The notes under the pieces were generated by a model. It was not told the DNA's origin. It searched no databases and worked only from the letters and a program-made list of their open reading frames with translations. From positions 1 to 64,000 of the forward strand of contig JAFSKF010000018.1 in assembly GCA_017449065.1 (NCBI GenBank): a stretch of DNA of 64,000 nucleotides, read 5' to 3'. Each line of letters starts with the position of its first letter. Position 1 is the first letter of the stretch. The translations under genes were made by a program, and so were the position numbers. Shown here one piece after another: positions 26,649-35,915 of this stretch. The stretch is from Bacteroidales bacterium. Lineage in GTDB: Bacteria > Bacteroidota > Bacteroidia > Bacteroidales > UBA3663.

Positions 26649-29183
26649 TTATTCAAAGCGTAAATACTTTCCATCTTCCAGAAGATGAACCACACTATAG
26701 GAATAAGTCTCGATACCGGTAGCTGCCGTAGTAACGGCATTGTTTACTATCAGGTCGCGGGTCATGATGTTATTATCGGACGCGCCCGTCTGAACCTTTA
26801 CGGCTGCGTAAGGCGAACCGTTGCGTTTCTGTCGGTAGTTGTAGTTATCGAGCACCTCCATAGACGTCCCGTTCTGCGTTACAAACAAAGGATAGAACTT
26901 ATGCGTGGCGTTATTCAAAGTAGCGCTCAGATATTCAGCTTCCTGAATATTTTCTCCGTTGATGAACAGAGAATAGTCCTGCACATGGTAACGGATGAAC
27001 CGCTCCATAATGTTCAGAAGAGAATCTTTCTTGGTCTGCAAATCCATGCCGGAAGCCTCTTCCTCAGCGGTAAGCGCACATTGTTCAATGGCATTGACAG
27101 AAGGCACTACCCCATCGGCAATCGCCTGCAGAATGCCGGCATTACCAGGCACATAGACCGTATAATGATACTGGTTCAGGAATTTCAGGCGATAATCGAT
27201 AGCGGCACAAGTAGATGTCGGATTCTTTTCGAACAAACCGCAATACTCGCACATATCGTAGAATTCCTTGAACTTATCGTCGGCACTTCCTGCCACCGAA
27301 GCTCCTGCATGCTGACGCAAGGTTGCATAGAGGGAATTGGGCGATGTCTGCAGAATGCCGTCAATGTATCGGGTATAGCCATTGGTTTTGTCGTAGGTTT
27401 CAAGCACGTTGCACGGGGCAGCGTTACCGGCTCCTTGGGCACCGACAACCTGATCGCCCGACCAGATCAGACGGATAGGAGCATATCCCTTGGTCACGTA
27501 CCATTCCCGGCCCGGCGTCAGTTCGCCGACAATAGTCTGCTGGTTCAGGATGTCGGTCAGGCGACTTGTCAAGGCACCCGAGATACCGCCGGAGGTATTC
27601 ACACCGATGGAGTCACCGGTGGTGCCGTTATGAACCGTTGCCGTAATGGCATTGGTGCTCGGATTCAGCCAGAAATCCCAGTAAGAGTTTCGGCGCACGC
27701 CGCTGTAACCGGCAGAAACCGGATCGGTATAGTTCACCATATACTCATCGGGCGTAACAAAGAAATTGTACGTACTTTTCAAAGAACGCAAGTAGTACTG
27801 GAACTGGCAGTAGTTGTCGCCCATCGCCAGATTGAACAGTTTCAGGCTCTGATCGACTTTCACAGGACCCATCACCGAACGGTAATCCAATGGAGGCAGC
27901 ACCTTATTGATCAAATAGACGATGCCGTTTCGGGCAACATAGCTTCCGACGATATTGTCTTCAGAGATTTCCATCTCATATCCTGCCATATCCTTCAAGG
28001 TGCCGTAATGACTGGGTGTGCTATTGGCAAACGACTGCAACTGGTGGTTCTTGACGATATCGGCACAGATATTATCCGGTACGCTATCCCACTTGCCACC
28101 GAAAGAGACATAGATATCGTGTCCCTCGGCCTCAAGGTCGTCGCTGAAGTATTCAGCCATCGCCTGGTTAGTCGGCACATACATGGCCGCCATATCACCC
28201 TCGTAGGCATAATTGCTATTAGCTCCTGCCGAACCGTACTGGTACAGGTTCCAACCCGGGTCGAAATACAAGGTACCCGACGCCGTCTTTCCGTTCACAT
28301 CGGTCTTGTGCGGGCGCACCGTCGATTCGTTGAAATAACGAAGCTCATAGATCTTCTGTCCGTCGGCAGTGGTCTTGTAAATCACAGGTTCACAGAAACG
28401 CTCCATCAGATGATTGAAGTCGGAAACCGATTCCTCCGTCCGAATATAGCCTGCCATGTTGTCAGGAATCATACAGATCCGGTCGAGCTCGTGCAGATAA
28501 CCGTTCTTGCAAGTGATATCGCGATTCACCACCTTGCTCTGGAACAAATAGGTCTGGTCGGTCGAGGCCCCGTTGCCGATCACATATTTCATATCATTGT
28601 CGGTAACCTTCAAAGAAGACATCACCTCGGGGAAGAACTGCACCAGCGTCCATGAGGTACCATCCATCAGCATCCGGATAGTATCGTTCTTGAACGACTC
28701 AAAATAAGCATTGTGCGGCATATCCTGATAAGTCACCAAAGGGATGGTATCCTCGATTTCCATCAAGGTTGTGCGACGGAACAGCGTACCGCCGTGATCC
28801 GTCTGCGACAAGCGCTCAATGAGCTGCGCATTCTCAATCATACAACTGCGAAGCATCAGGTACTTCATCGACTGGGGCAGCTTATCGTAGCTGGTATATC
28901 CTTTGCGAACGGCTTCGGGAGAACGGAAATAGCTCTCGAAGGTAGAATCGGGAGAAAAGAACAAGGTATTGGAACCCGTCCGTTTCATAGTCTCATAGTA
29001 GCCGCAGTCTTGAATAAGCTGGCAGAAATACTTGCAGTCGCCACGGTTAGACAGGTAATCGTAGATGTTCGGACCTAACCAAGAGGGTTCGCTCTCCTCA
29101 TAGTTTTCGAACTTGTCTTCACAGGAAGACATGAAGCCCAGGAGTCCTAATCCCAAACAAATATACAATGGTAGTTTCTTCAT
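26649..29183 (-). CDS. Large multi-domain FAS1 lipoprotein
   Basis: I start this gene at the ATG at 29183 (844 residues, MKKLPLYICLGLGLLGFMSSCED); the longer frame adds 26 residues ahead of a standard lipoprotein signal. At least two or three FAS1-like units can be seen: the first with YDYLSNRGDCKYFCQLIQD and TLFFSPDSTFESYF, a middle one with MAAMYVPTNQAMAEYF, and a late one with YHYTVYVPGNAGILQAIADG. The protein is probably outer-membrane anchored. The gap to the SusC downstream is only 8 bp, which supports a shared function with the transporter. No catalytic residues are recognised. Confidence 0.78.
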   Translation of the reverse strand: MKKLPLYICLGLGLLGFMSSCEDKFENYEESEPSWLGPNIYDYLSNRGDCKYFCQLIQDCGYYETMKRTGSNTLFFSPDSTFESYFRSPEAVRKGYTSYDKLPQSMKYLMLRSCMIENAQLIERLSQTDHGGTLFRRTTLMEIEDTIPLVTYQDMPHNAYFESFKNDTIRMLMDGTSWTLVQFFPEVMSSLKVTDNDMKYVIGNGASTDQTYLFQSKVVNRDITCKNGYLHELDRICMIPDNMAGYIRTEESVSDFNHLMERFCEPVIYKTTADGQKIYELRYFNESTVRPHKTDVNGKTASGTLYFDPGWNLYQYGSAGANSNYAYEGDMAAMYVPTNQAMAEYFSDDLEAEGHDIYVSFGGKWDSVPDNICADIVKNHQLQSFANSTPSHYGTLKDMAGYEMEISEDNIVGSYVARNGIVYLINKVLPPLDYRSVMGPVKVDQSLKLFNLAMGDNYCQFQYYLRSLKSTYNFFVTPDEYMVNYTDPVSAGYSGVRRNSYWDFWLNPSTNAITATVHNGTTGDSIGVNTSGGISGALTSRLTDILNQQTIVGELTPGREWYVTKGYAPIRLIWSGDQVVGAQGAGNAAPCNVLETYDKTNGYTRYIDGILQTSPNSLYATLRQHAGASVAGSADDKFKEFYDMCEYCGLFEKNPTSTCAAIDYRLKFLNQYHYTVYVPGNAGILQAIADGVVPSVNAIEQCALTAEEEASGMDLQTKKDSLLNIMERFIRYHVQDYSLFINGENIQEAEYLSATLNNATHKFYPLFVTQNGTSMEVLDNYNYRQKRNGSPYAAVKVQTGASDNNIMTRDLIVNNAVTTAATGIETYSYSVVHLLEDGKYLRFE

Positions 29184-29238
29184 AGTGGAAACTTTTTCTA
29201 AAAACTTCCGAATATTAGTATTGAACTCGCGATAATGA

Positions 29239-31311
29239 TCAGTGCTGATCTTCGTCATCAATCAGGTCGGCTGGCATAAACTCGATGTAATCGAAAAGGC
29301 CCTTACCCGCCAACATCTGTACGAACCGCAAATCGTGCTCCTCGTTGCCCGTAAAGGTGAAGGTGCCCAAAATGTAACGGAGATCGGCAGATGAGTTGCG
29401 TGCCGTGCCGTAAGGGTTGGCATAATCCTGCCACCAGTTGGTGCCGACGTAACTGTCCGGAGCTTTCATGAAGTTACGGTTCCGAAGGCTCTTGTCGTTT
29501 TCATAGCCGTAGGGATCCTCCTCATTGGTTTCGGCTCCGCGGGCAAGTTCCGTGCCCTGATTACCGTAGGTCTCGATCATATAGTAATCCTGCTCCCATC
29601 CGATATCGCCTTCCAACGCATTGGCTCGCATATCAAGCGGAATACCGCAGGGTTCTCCGTCCAAATAAATCTGTGTCACTCCTGCCTCCGAATTAGACTT
29701 CGCCGTTCCATAGACATGATAGCCGAAACGCACTTCATATTTGCCGGCAGGAATAGGACCAATATGGAAGGTAACATCGAAGAAACCCGTGGCATTGAGT
29801 TCGTCGCCATACAGATAATGGTGGACATTGGCAGCATAATAAACCATGTAGATGTTCGGACGCTCTTCTTCAAATATCAGATTCTTGCAATAGCCCGTCG
29901 GAATATACCGGTGCCACTGATTGTATTTGTTCGCATAGGCAACCACATCGTTGGTGACCAGTTCCGGAAGGAAGGTGCGGAACTCCATACGCAGACGGCG
30001 GTGCAGGACTTCGTTTTCCACATAGCTGTCGTAGCGCATGATGTTGTTCAACTGATGCAGGTATCCGTTCTGACAATCCTTGTTCGAATTGGCTGCCACA
30101 AAATGGATATAGCTGTTACTGTTGGCCATACCGCTCTGATAAGTCGGATTATCGGTCGTGTTGATGATGTTATACTTCTGGCATTGGATCAAGGCACCGG
30201 GTGCCATGGTCGGCCAATACTGCTCGATGCGGTAGTTTTCGTCGCAGATATCTGATTTGCGCTCAAACCAGGCATGCTCGGACACATAGCCGTAGGTAGT
30301 CACGAAATTGTCCGTACGGACGGCAGCCTGCAGGAAGTGATAGGCCACAAAATGGTTCAGGGCATTTTTGGGATCCTTCCGGTCGGTGACGTTCAGATCG
30401 ACAGGAATCGCAGAACCATTATCCAACAGTTTCTGATAAACGGCACGAGCATACTTCTCCATATCATCGACACTGGTAATGCCGCTGATTCCTGCCGCTG
30501 CCGTATATTCATCGTTGGCAGCCGCCAGCGTTTCGTCGGTTTCGAGCAAAGCCGTCCATCCGTATTTTTTCTCCTCGGGATAATGAGCACGGGTGGTAAT
30601 GGCGCTACCGTCGGGCAAGGTGGTCGGAGCCACATAACTCTCGTCCTCGATCAGCATCATCTGAGTATCGAGTCCGGTTGCTACAATGGCCTCTCCATAG
30701 AGGTTGTAACTGCCGTTGTTCTTAATCAGATTAGGCAGCAAATCGTTATTACCCTCAATCACGTGATCCACCACATGAAGCACACCATTGATCATTTCAA
30801 GATTGGCTTCTGTGATGTTCACTTCATCGTTGATGCACCAGGCTGTGCTGGCGGCACCCACCGGGAAATGGGTAATCAGGTAGCGTCCCACCATGTTTTT
30901 GGTCGGAATCGCACCTTCCTCAAAGTCGAACGTCGTGTAGCTCTTGGTACCATTGGTTTCTCCGTCTATGATGTGGTAGAACACCAGTTTCCTCAGGTCT
31001 TTGGCATTTAAGGTATCGACGTTCATCGGAGACGTTCCATCGCCTTTCTCCATATAGTAGGCTTTAAGGGCTTCGTTGCTGGGTACGAAAACGGTGTATT
31101 TTCCGTATGACTCCATGAGCGACCAGGCGTCCGCCTTTTCTAAAACATGGATAAATTCCGAATACTCGGCAGCATTCTCTGTCAGGTAATCGGCGATTTT
31201 CTGTCCTGTAAAGGTGGTGTAGCTGTCTCCTACATCATCCGAATCGGCACAACCGGTGCACACTCCCATTGTGACGAGTAATAACAAGCCAAGAACATGT
31301 AGTTTTTTCAT
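29239..31311 (-). CDS. FAS1 lipoprotein with C-terminal beta-sandwich-like domain
   Basis: The 690-residue protein has a lipoprotein signal (MGVCTGC) followed by ADSDD, an acidic stretch of the type used as a surface-export signal in Bacteroidetes lipoproteins. A clear FAS1 domain spans about residues 35-190 (IADYLTENAAEYSEFIHVLEK, YTVFVPSNEALKAYY, MINGVLHVVDHVIEG). A second, more diverged FAS1 unit with an insertion follows (about 195-440, ending CQNGYLHQLNNIMRY). The last 200 residues look like a beta-sandwich binding module (AGKYEVRFGYHVYG, TQIYLDGEPCGIPLDM). It is the first gene of the transporter operon, just after the hairpin at 31390-31433. Confidence 0.8.
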   Translation of the reverse strand: MKKLHVLGLLLLVTMGVCTGCADSDDVGDSYTTFTGQKIADYLTENAAEYSEFIHVLEKADAWSLMESYGKYTVFVPSNEALKAYYMEKGDGTSPMNVDTLNAKDLRKLVFYHIIDGETNGTKSYTTFDFEEGAIPTKNMVGRYLITHFPVGAASTAWCINDEVNITEANLEMINGVLHVVDHVIEGNNDLLPNLIKNNGSYNLYGEAIVATGLDTQMMLIEDESYVAPTTLPDGSAITTRAHYPEEKKYGWTALLETDETLAAANDEYTAAAGISGITSVDDMEKYARAVYQKLLDNGSAIPVDLNVTDRKDPKNALNHFVAYHFLQAAVRTDNFVTTYGYVSEHAWFERKSDICDENYRIEQYWPTMAPGALIQCQKYNIINTTDNPTYQSGMANSNSYIHFVAANSNKDCQNGYLHQLNNIMRYDSYVENEVLHRRLRMEFRTFLPELVTNDVVAYANKYNQWHRYIPTGYCKNLIFEEERPNIYMVYYAANVHHYLYGDELNATGFFDVTFHIGPIPAGKYEVRFGYHVYGTAKSNSEAGVTQIYLDGEPCGIPLDMRANALEGDIGWEQDYYMIETYGNQGTELARGAETNEEDPYGYENDKSLRNRNFMKAPDSYVGTNWWQDYANPYGTARNSSADLRYILGTFTFTGNEEHDLRFVQMLAGKGLFDYIEFMPADLIDDEDQH

Positions 31312-31433
31312 TCTGATATTCTTTTTGAGGTCTTTATTTCGGTATTATCTCATTCAATATACGATTTATCGCAGGCATCTACTCAACCCAAAATAAGTAG
31401 TTATCCCACATTTTTGGAATAACTACTTATTTT
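31312..31433 (-). terminator. Hairpin between the enzyme genes and the transporter operon
   Basis: Arms 31390-31404 and 31419-31433 are complementary over 15 bp (AAAATAAGTAGTTAT and its complement). The hairpin abuts the stop codon of the GH39 gene and is A/T-ended on both sides but lacks a long T run beyond the stem on the minus strand. It may reduce rather than end transcription into the FAS1/SusC/SusD genes. The remaining bases up to 31312 hold no clear consensus promoter. Confidence 0.6.
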
Positions 31434-33073
31434 TATTTTTCAACAATGAGCATACAGGTCCAAGGTTGCAACTGACATTGTATCTCCAGGCATCCCTTTT
31501 TATCTGCTATCAGCGTATCTTTCTGAAGGGCAAGGGCAGCCTGTCGCAAATGCGCCGTCTGTTCTCGGGTGGGCGAATGCGTTCTGCCCATCTTTTCCCA
31601 TTCGCCATAAGCATTACCATGATGATTGTCGAGTGTTTCTATAGTAAAGACAGCACCCGGCTTTAGCCCTTTGAGTTGCAGATGCAGGTCTTTAGGAGAT
31701 GCATTCATATAGGTATTAACATTGCGTTGCGAGGGCACCATCTGTTCAAATTCCCGAGGATAATTGAATGCGATGGCTGCCAGTTTTCCATTGCTCGAAT
31801 AACGGCTCACCACCAAGGGATCCTGATAATACAACTGCTCATCGCCCAATTGATTCAGCATCCGATAGGCATGAAAAGAGGGTTTGGCAATACCTTGGAA
31901 GTTAATCATACCAAATCCGCCATGGAAAATCTCCTCTCCTCCTCCTTTCTCTTCGAATATATCGGTAAATGTCCAATACATGACAGAATTAACCCGATGC
32001 TGGTTTTCGAGCATGGCTTTAACGATGTATGCAGCGGGAGGAAGCAAGTCATGCATCTTGTCACGCGATGATGGACTCGTACTCCATTCCGTTACATGTA
32101 TCTCAGCCTGCGGATACCGGCTATGGGCTACCGTTGTTCTCAGCCATTCCAAATCATCACGAAGAGAATGTACGTATCGGATTGCATCCTTTCCTTTCTT
32201 AGTTACAGGATCCAGCGCGTAATCGGTTGGATAAGCATGGCACGAAATGAAATCGACCGGTAGCTGTTGCTGAGCACAATAATTCAGGAAATCTTCAATC
32301 CAAACACCTTTCCATTGCTGTTTATTGATATCTTCCTGACTATAGAAAACCGATCTACTATTATCCGTCCGTTCTCCGTCGTGCCGATGATCAGCAATAA
32401 AGTTACTCGTTGCAGGGCCACCGACACGCAACCTGGGATTAACTTCTTTGATTGCTTCTGCCGTTGTTTTATATAGCAGGAAATAATCGGTTTTAGTGCC
32501 ATCGAAGAAGCCATGATCCAGATTCGGCTCGTTCCATACTTCAAAATACCAGGAGCAGACCTCTTCTTCTCCATAACGGTCGATCAGATGCTGGCAGAAA
32601 GCCTTGATAAGATTATGCCATTTGAAATAACGCCCCTTATCGGGTGTTACCCGATTCCGATACCACATCTGAATTTTGGTGGTATCGGCAGCAATGCCCT
32701 TCGGGAAAAACGACAGTTCGACAAAAGGGCGGACACCAATCTCAAGCATCCGGTCATAGACTTCATCAATATACTGCCAACTATATTTAGGGTTCCCGTT
32801 TTTATCTTCAAAATAAACACACATATCATCGTCAAACAATCCATGCATTCGCAAATAACGAAAACCACACTGGTCGTGTACTTGTCCCAATTGCTCTACC
32901 CACGATGTGCGTAAACCCTCGTTGACCCGTCCTGCACAAGTTCCAACGCTCCAATAATGATCGAGGGGCTCGGCACGGACTTTGCGAACGTCAATGCTTT
33001 GTGCCATTGTTGAAGAAAACGCCAGCAATCCTCCGGCTATAGCTAATAACAGATGTCTCAGTCTCATCATCAC
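31433..33073 (-). CDS. GH39-family glycoside hydrolase
   Basis: The 546-residue secreted protein has the GH39 barrel. The acid/base Glu is E182 in FEVWNEPN and the nucleophile candidate is E329 in HVTEWS, with CHAYPTDY between them, as in beta-xylosidases and alpha-L-iduronidases of this family. A beta-sandwich C-terminal part follows (LHLQLKGLKPGAVFTIETLD). A signal peptide ends near TMAQ. It follows the GH106 gene by 12 bp. Xylose, iduronic acid or arabinose could be the sugar released; sequence reading alone does not decide. Confidence 0.88.
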   Translation of the reverse strand: MMMRLRHLLLAIAGGLLAFSSTMAQSIDVRKVRAEPLDHYWSVGTCAGRVNEGLRTSWVEQLGQVHDQCGFRYLRMHGLFDDDMCVYFEDKNGNPKYSWQYIDEVYDRMLEIGVRPFVELSFFPKGIAADTTKIQMWYRNRVTPDKGRYFKWHNLIKAFCQHLIDRYGEEEVCSWYFEVWNEPNLDHGFFDGTKTDYFLLYKTTAEAIKEVNPRLRVGGPATSNFIADHRHDGERTDNSRSVFYSQEDINKQQWKGVWIEDFLNYCAQQQLPVDFISCHAYPTDYALDPVTKKGKDAIRYVHSLRDDLEWLRTTVAHSRYPQAEIHVTEWSTSPSSRDKMHDLLPPAAYIVKAMLENQHRVNSVMYWTFTDIFEEKGGGEEIFHGGFGMINFQGIAKPSFHAYRMLNQLGDEQLYYQDPLVVSRYSSNGKLAAIAFNYPREFEQMVPSQRNVNTYMNASPKDLHLQLKGLKPGAVFTIETLDNHHGNAYGEWEKMGRTHSPTREQTAHLRQAALALQKDTLIADKKGCLEIQCQLQPWTCMLIVEK

Positions 33074-33085
33074 AATATTTTATTA

Positions 33086-35851
33086 TTACTGTACAACTTG
33101 AATATTCAGTTCTTGAACAGCGGACTTATAATGATCATCACCGTCGGCTTCGAGGCAGAGCGTGATACCTGACCAAAGTCGCTTCGGATCGAAACCGAAA
33201 TAGCCGGGATCCAGTCGGAAGGTATATTCTCCGGTTTGGATGGCGGGACCGGAAAGAAGCACGACACGCGGACGAACCCGTGCATGACTTCCATCGGATT
33301 CCTGCCGGAGTGAATCGGCGAAAAACGGTTCGATGGTAAACTCCTCAACTCCAGCCTCAAGCTTCACATTCATCTTGATATGGCTATTGGGATTGTAAGG
33401 AATCGGCTTACCGTTCAAACGTGCCGAAAGGTATTGCATCTGCTTGCCTCGAGTAGCGGCATACCGGGCGCGGGTCAAAGCAACCATCTCTTCGTCCTGA
33501 TACCAGAAACAATCGTGCGGATCCTGACTTTCCGCACCATCTGCCAACCAACGGGAATAATAGACGCCACCTTCTGGTCTGGGATTTTCAAGCGCTTTCG
33601 CGATGAAGCGGGAGATATAAAACTGTGTTTCCTCCGACAAATCGAAATGCCCCTTACCAGCATCACAGAGGAAGGAAATACGACTATCCGGATACATCAT
33701 GCGGAAAGCAAGAGCTGGACGCACGCGCGCCTCCCACCATTCGTACTCTCCTTCAATCATCAAACCGGGAATCTTGTCGATGTTCCGGGTTCGTCCCCAC
33801 TCGATGTTTTCCCGTCCATATCCGCAAAGATTGGTACGTGGAGCATCTCCGTGATAAGAGATAATGCAGAGCGTCCTTTCCGGGTTCCAAGCCGCAAAGT
33901 TCCAAGGGAAAGTGGCCTGAGCCGAATGTCCGAAAGGAATGATGGGGGCATTGAGCAATTCCGGATGCTCTGTGCCCTCAGCAAACGAACGCATCAGCTG
34001 TTCGAAACGATCCTGACAACCCTGACTGACATCCCAGTTCTGCGACCCCCGCTGCACGAAAGCCATCGCTACGCCTAATGAATCCATCCAATGGCAGAAC
34101 CGAGAGCTGCGGAAAAGCACCTCCTCCGTCATGTTCTGATGACAATAGAGAACAGCCCGGACTTCCCGACTTCCTCGCGGCAGTCGCAAATAGCCACGGT
34201 TCCCTTCTTCTCCGGTCACATAATCAAAAGTAACCCGCTTTTGCTGTAAAGCCACCTTCTTCCGGATATAATCGGTTATCTCCAATACAGAATCAGCATG
34301 AGCATGCAAGCGGTCGAAACGGGTTCCAAAAGGGCCCATGGTGAGGGGACGGTCATCCCGATCTTGATGTGCAACACAATGGAGCACGAAAAAGTTCACA
34401 CCCGCTTCGATCACTTTATCGATATCCTCACGGAAACTGCTCAACACGGCAGGAATGTCTGCATCTCCCGGATAAGCTGTACCAAACTCGCATCCGATAA
34501 CAGGTCGTCCCGCAGTATGCCCATAGCGGGAAACAAACATCGGGCGTTCAATGGAACCATAGTGACATCTTGCCCAATATTCACTCATCGGAAGATCGAA
34601 AGCATATCCATATTGTTTGCGGTCGAAATCTCCATTTCCGTAAGGTTCTCCGGCCAACTCCAGATGATAAGTATGCAAAAAATTCTTGAAAGGTTCAACA
34701 AATTCGGTCATAAAAAGGCGTTGTTTCGCTGCTGATGACCTACCGATTCCTCCATAAAGGAAGTTTTTTCCTTCCCCTGACGTCAGGTAATCCGATCCTA
34801 AAGATTCCGTCCAATCCTGACCTCCGGCCTCCCAACTATCGACCAGAACCCAACGTAATGTGGTTCCACAATACGCTTTCAATTCGTCAAGCAACGGAGC
34901 CAGGAATCGTTGGCAGTGAGCCTCGACACCTTTTCTCGATAGCTTATCGACCTCCAAACCTAATCCTGATTCAGAAGCAGCCGTCACCATCTGACCTGTA
35001 GTTGTATATCCCACGCGACGATAAGTGACTCCGGTTCCCTCGGGTGTAAGGAGTTCGATACGATCCAGATTGGTTCCCCGATTGCTTGTCAGTCGCACAA
35101 AACGACACGCTATGGTATCACATTTGAAGTAAATCGGAATATCGCGTTCTTTCAAACCGACTCCGGCTGCAGTACCGACGGAGATCCATTCCTGTCCGTT
35201 CACACTTACTTCCACTTGCAGTTTAGGAGCATAATCCCGAGGACCGTCAAACGGATCCAAAGGCTGTTCTCTTTTCCCTCTCCACAAATTGAATCCTATC
35301 AGCGTTTTTTTCTTTGTAAGTGCAATCACAACCGAACTGTCTTTTTCCAACCTGCACTTCAAATCGTGCATCTCATCGGAACATGTGGTACGGAAGGTCT
35401 TAATATCGCGATAGAATCCCATTTTATGTGGCGGCACAGGCGGATTCTTTTTCGATGATACACTCCACGTGAGTTGTTTCATCGATTCCTCCGGCTGAAT
35501 CCAGGGGCCTCCCATCGCGGTATAACCCGGAGAATTATGAAGTCCCAACACAATGCCTAAACGTTGGGCTTCTTTGCAGGCATGTTTGATTGCATCAATC
35601 CATTCCTGCGATCCATAATCTACGGAACCTCGCCCGATTCCAACCCAAGTATCAAAAATGAAAGCAGATTCAATCCCGGCTGCCTTCATGTATTCAAGAT
35701 CTTTGGTAATTCCCTCTTTCGTGATATTGCCGTTCATCCATTCCCAATAACAGCCGGTTACAGGTTGCCAATCCGATTGACCGGTAACCTGTGCCATCAT
35801 TACAGACAGTTGACAGAAGCAAAAAGCCACATAGATAAGGATTCTTTTCAT
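33086..35851 (-). CDS. GH106-type alpha-L-rhamnosidase
   Basis: The 921-residue protein has a signal peptide and an early barrel segment CYWEWMNGNITKEGITKDLEYMKAAGI. It then has LGLHNSPGYTAMGGPWIQPEESMKQLTW, which I recognise as the hallmark region of GH106. GH106 enzymes are calcium-dependent inverting alpha-L-rhamnosidases that act on pectic rhamnogalacturonan and other rhamnosides. A beta-rich C-terminal part ends in GITLCLEADGDDH. The gene is 64 bp after the 1138-residue protein, separated by a hairpin at 35868-35895. Strong family match; exact linkage unknown. Confidence 0.87.
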   Translation of the reverse strand: MKRILIYVAFCFCQLSVMMAQVTGQSDWQPVTGCYWEWMNGNITKEGITKDLEYMKAAGIESAFIFDTWVGIGRGSVDYGSQEWIDAIKHACKEAQRLGIVLGLHNSPGYTAMGGPWIQPEESMKQLTWSVSSKKNPPVPPHKMGFYRDIKTFRTTCSDEMHDLKCRLEKDSSVVIALTKKKTLIGFNLWRGKREQPLDPFDGPRDYAPKLQVEVSVNGQEWISVGTAAGVGLKERDIPIYFKCDTIACRFVRLTSNRGTNLDRIELLTPEGTGVTYRRVGYTTTGQMVTAASESGLGLEVDKLSRKGVEAHCQRFLAPLLDELKAYCGTTLRWVLVDSWEAGGQDWTESLGSDYLTSGEGKNFLYGGIGRSSAAKQRLFMTEFVEPFKNFLHTYHLELAGEPYGNGDFDRKQYGYAFDLPMSEYWARCHYGSIERPMFVSRYGHTAGRPVIGCEFGTAYPGDADIPAVLSSFREDIDKVIEAGVNFFVLHCVAHQDRDDRPLTMGPFGTRFDRLHAHADSVLEITDYIRKKVALQQKRVTFDYVTGEEGNRGYLRLPRGSREVRAVLYCHQNMTEEVLFRSSRFCHWMDSLGVAMAFVQRGSQNWDVSQGCQDRFEQLMRSFAEGTEHPELLNAPIIPFGHSAQATFPWNFAAWNPERTLCIISYHGDAPRTNLCGYGRENIEWGRTRNIDKIPGLMIEGEYEWWEARVRPALAFRMMYPDSRISFLCDAGKGHFDLSEETQFYISRFIAKALENPRPEGGVYYSRWLADGAESQDPHDCFWYQDEEMVALTRARYAATRGKQMQYLSARLNGKPIPYNPNSHIKMNVKLEAGVEEFTIEPFFADSLRQESDGSHARVRPRVVLLSGPAIQTGEYTFRLDPGYFGFDPKRLWSGITLCLEADGDDHYKSAVQELNIQVVQ

Positions 35852-35867
35852 AGGTCGTGTATTTACG

Positions 35868-35895
35868 AGAAGGCGAGGAATATTCCCCGCCTTCT
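35868..35895 (-). terminator. Intra-operon hairpin upstream of GH106
   Basis: AGAAGGCG (35868-35875) pairs with CGCCTTCT (35888-35895), and the inner GGAA/TTCC pair after one mismatch. No T run follows on the minus strand, so it is more likely a processing or partial termination site between the 1138-residue protein gene and GH106. Confidence 0.5.
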
Positions 35896-35915
35896 TATTA
35901 AAACGTTTAGTGTGA

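Noticed and set aside
26685-28655. 656-codon plus-strand frame
   Set aside because: It lies wholly opposite the large FAS1 lipoprotein gene, shows no domain or signal peptide, and arises from the codon use of the real gene.
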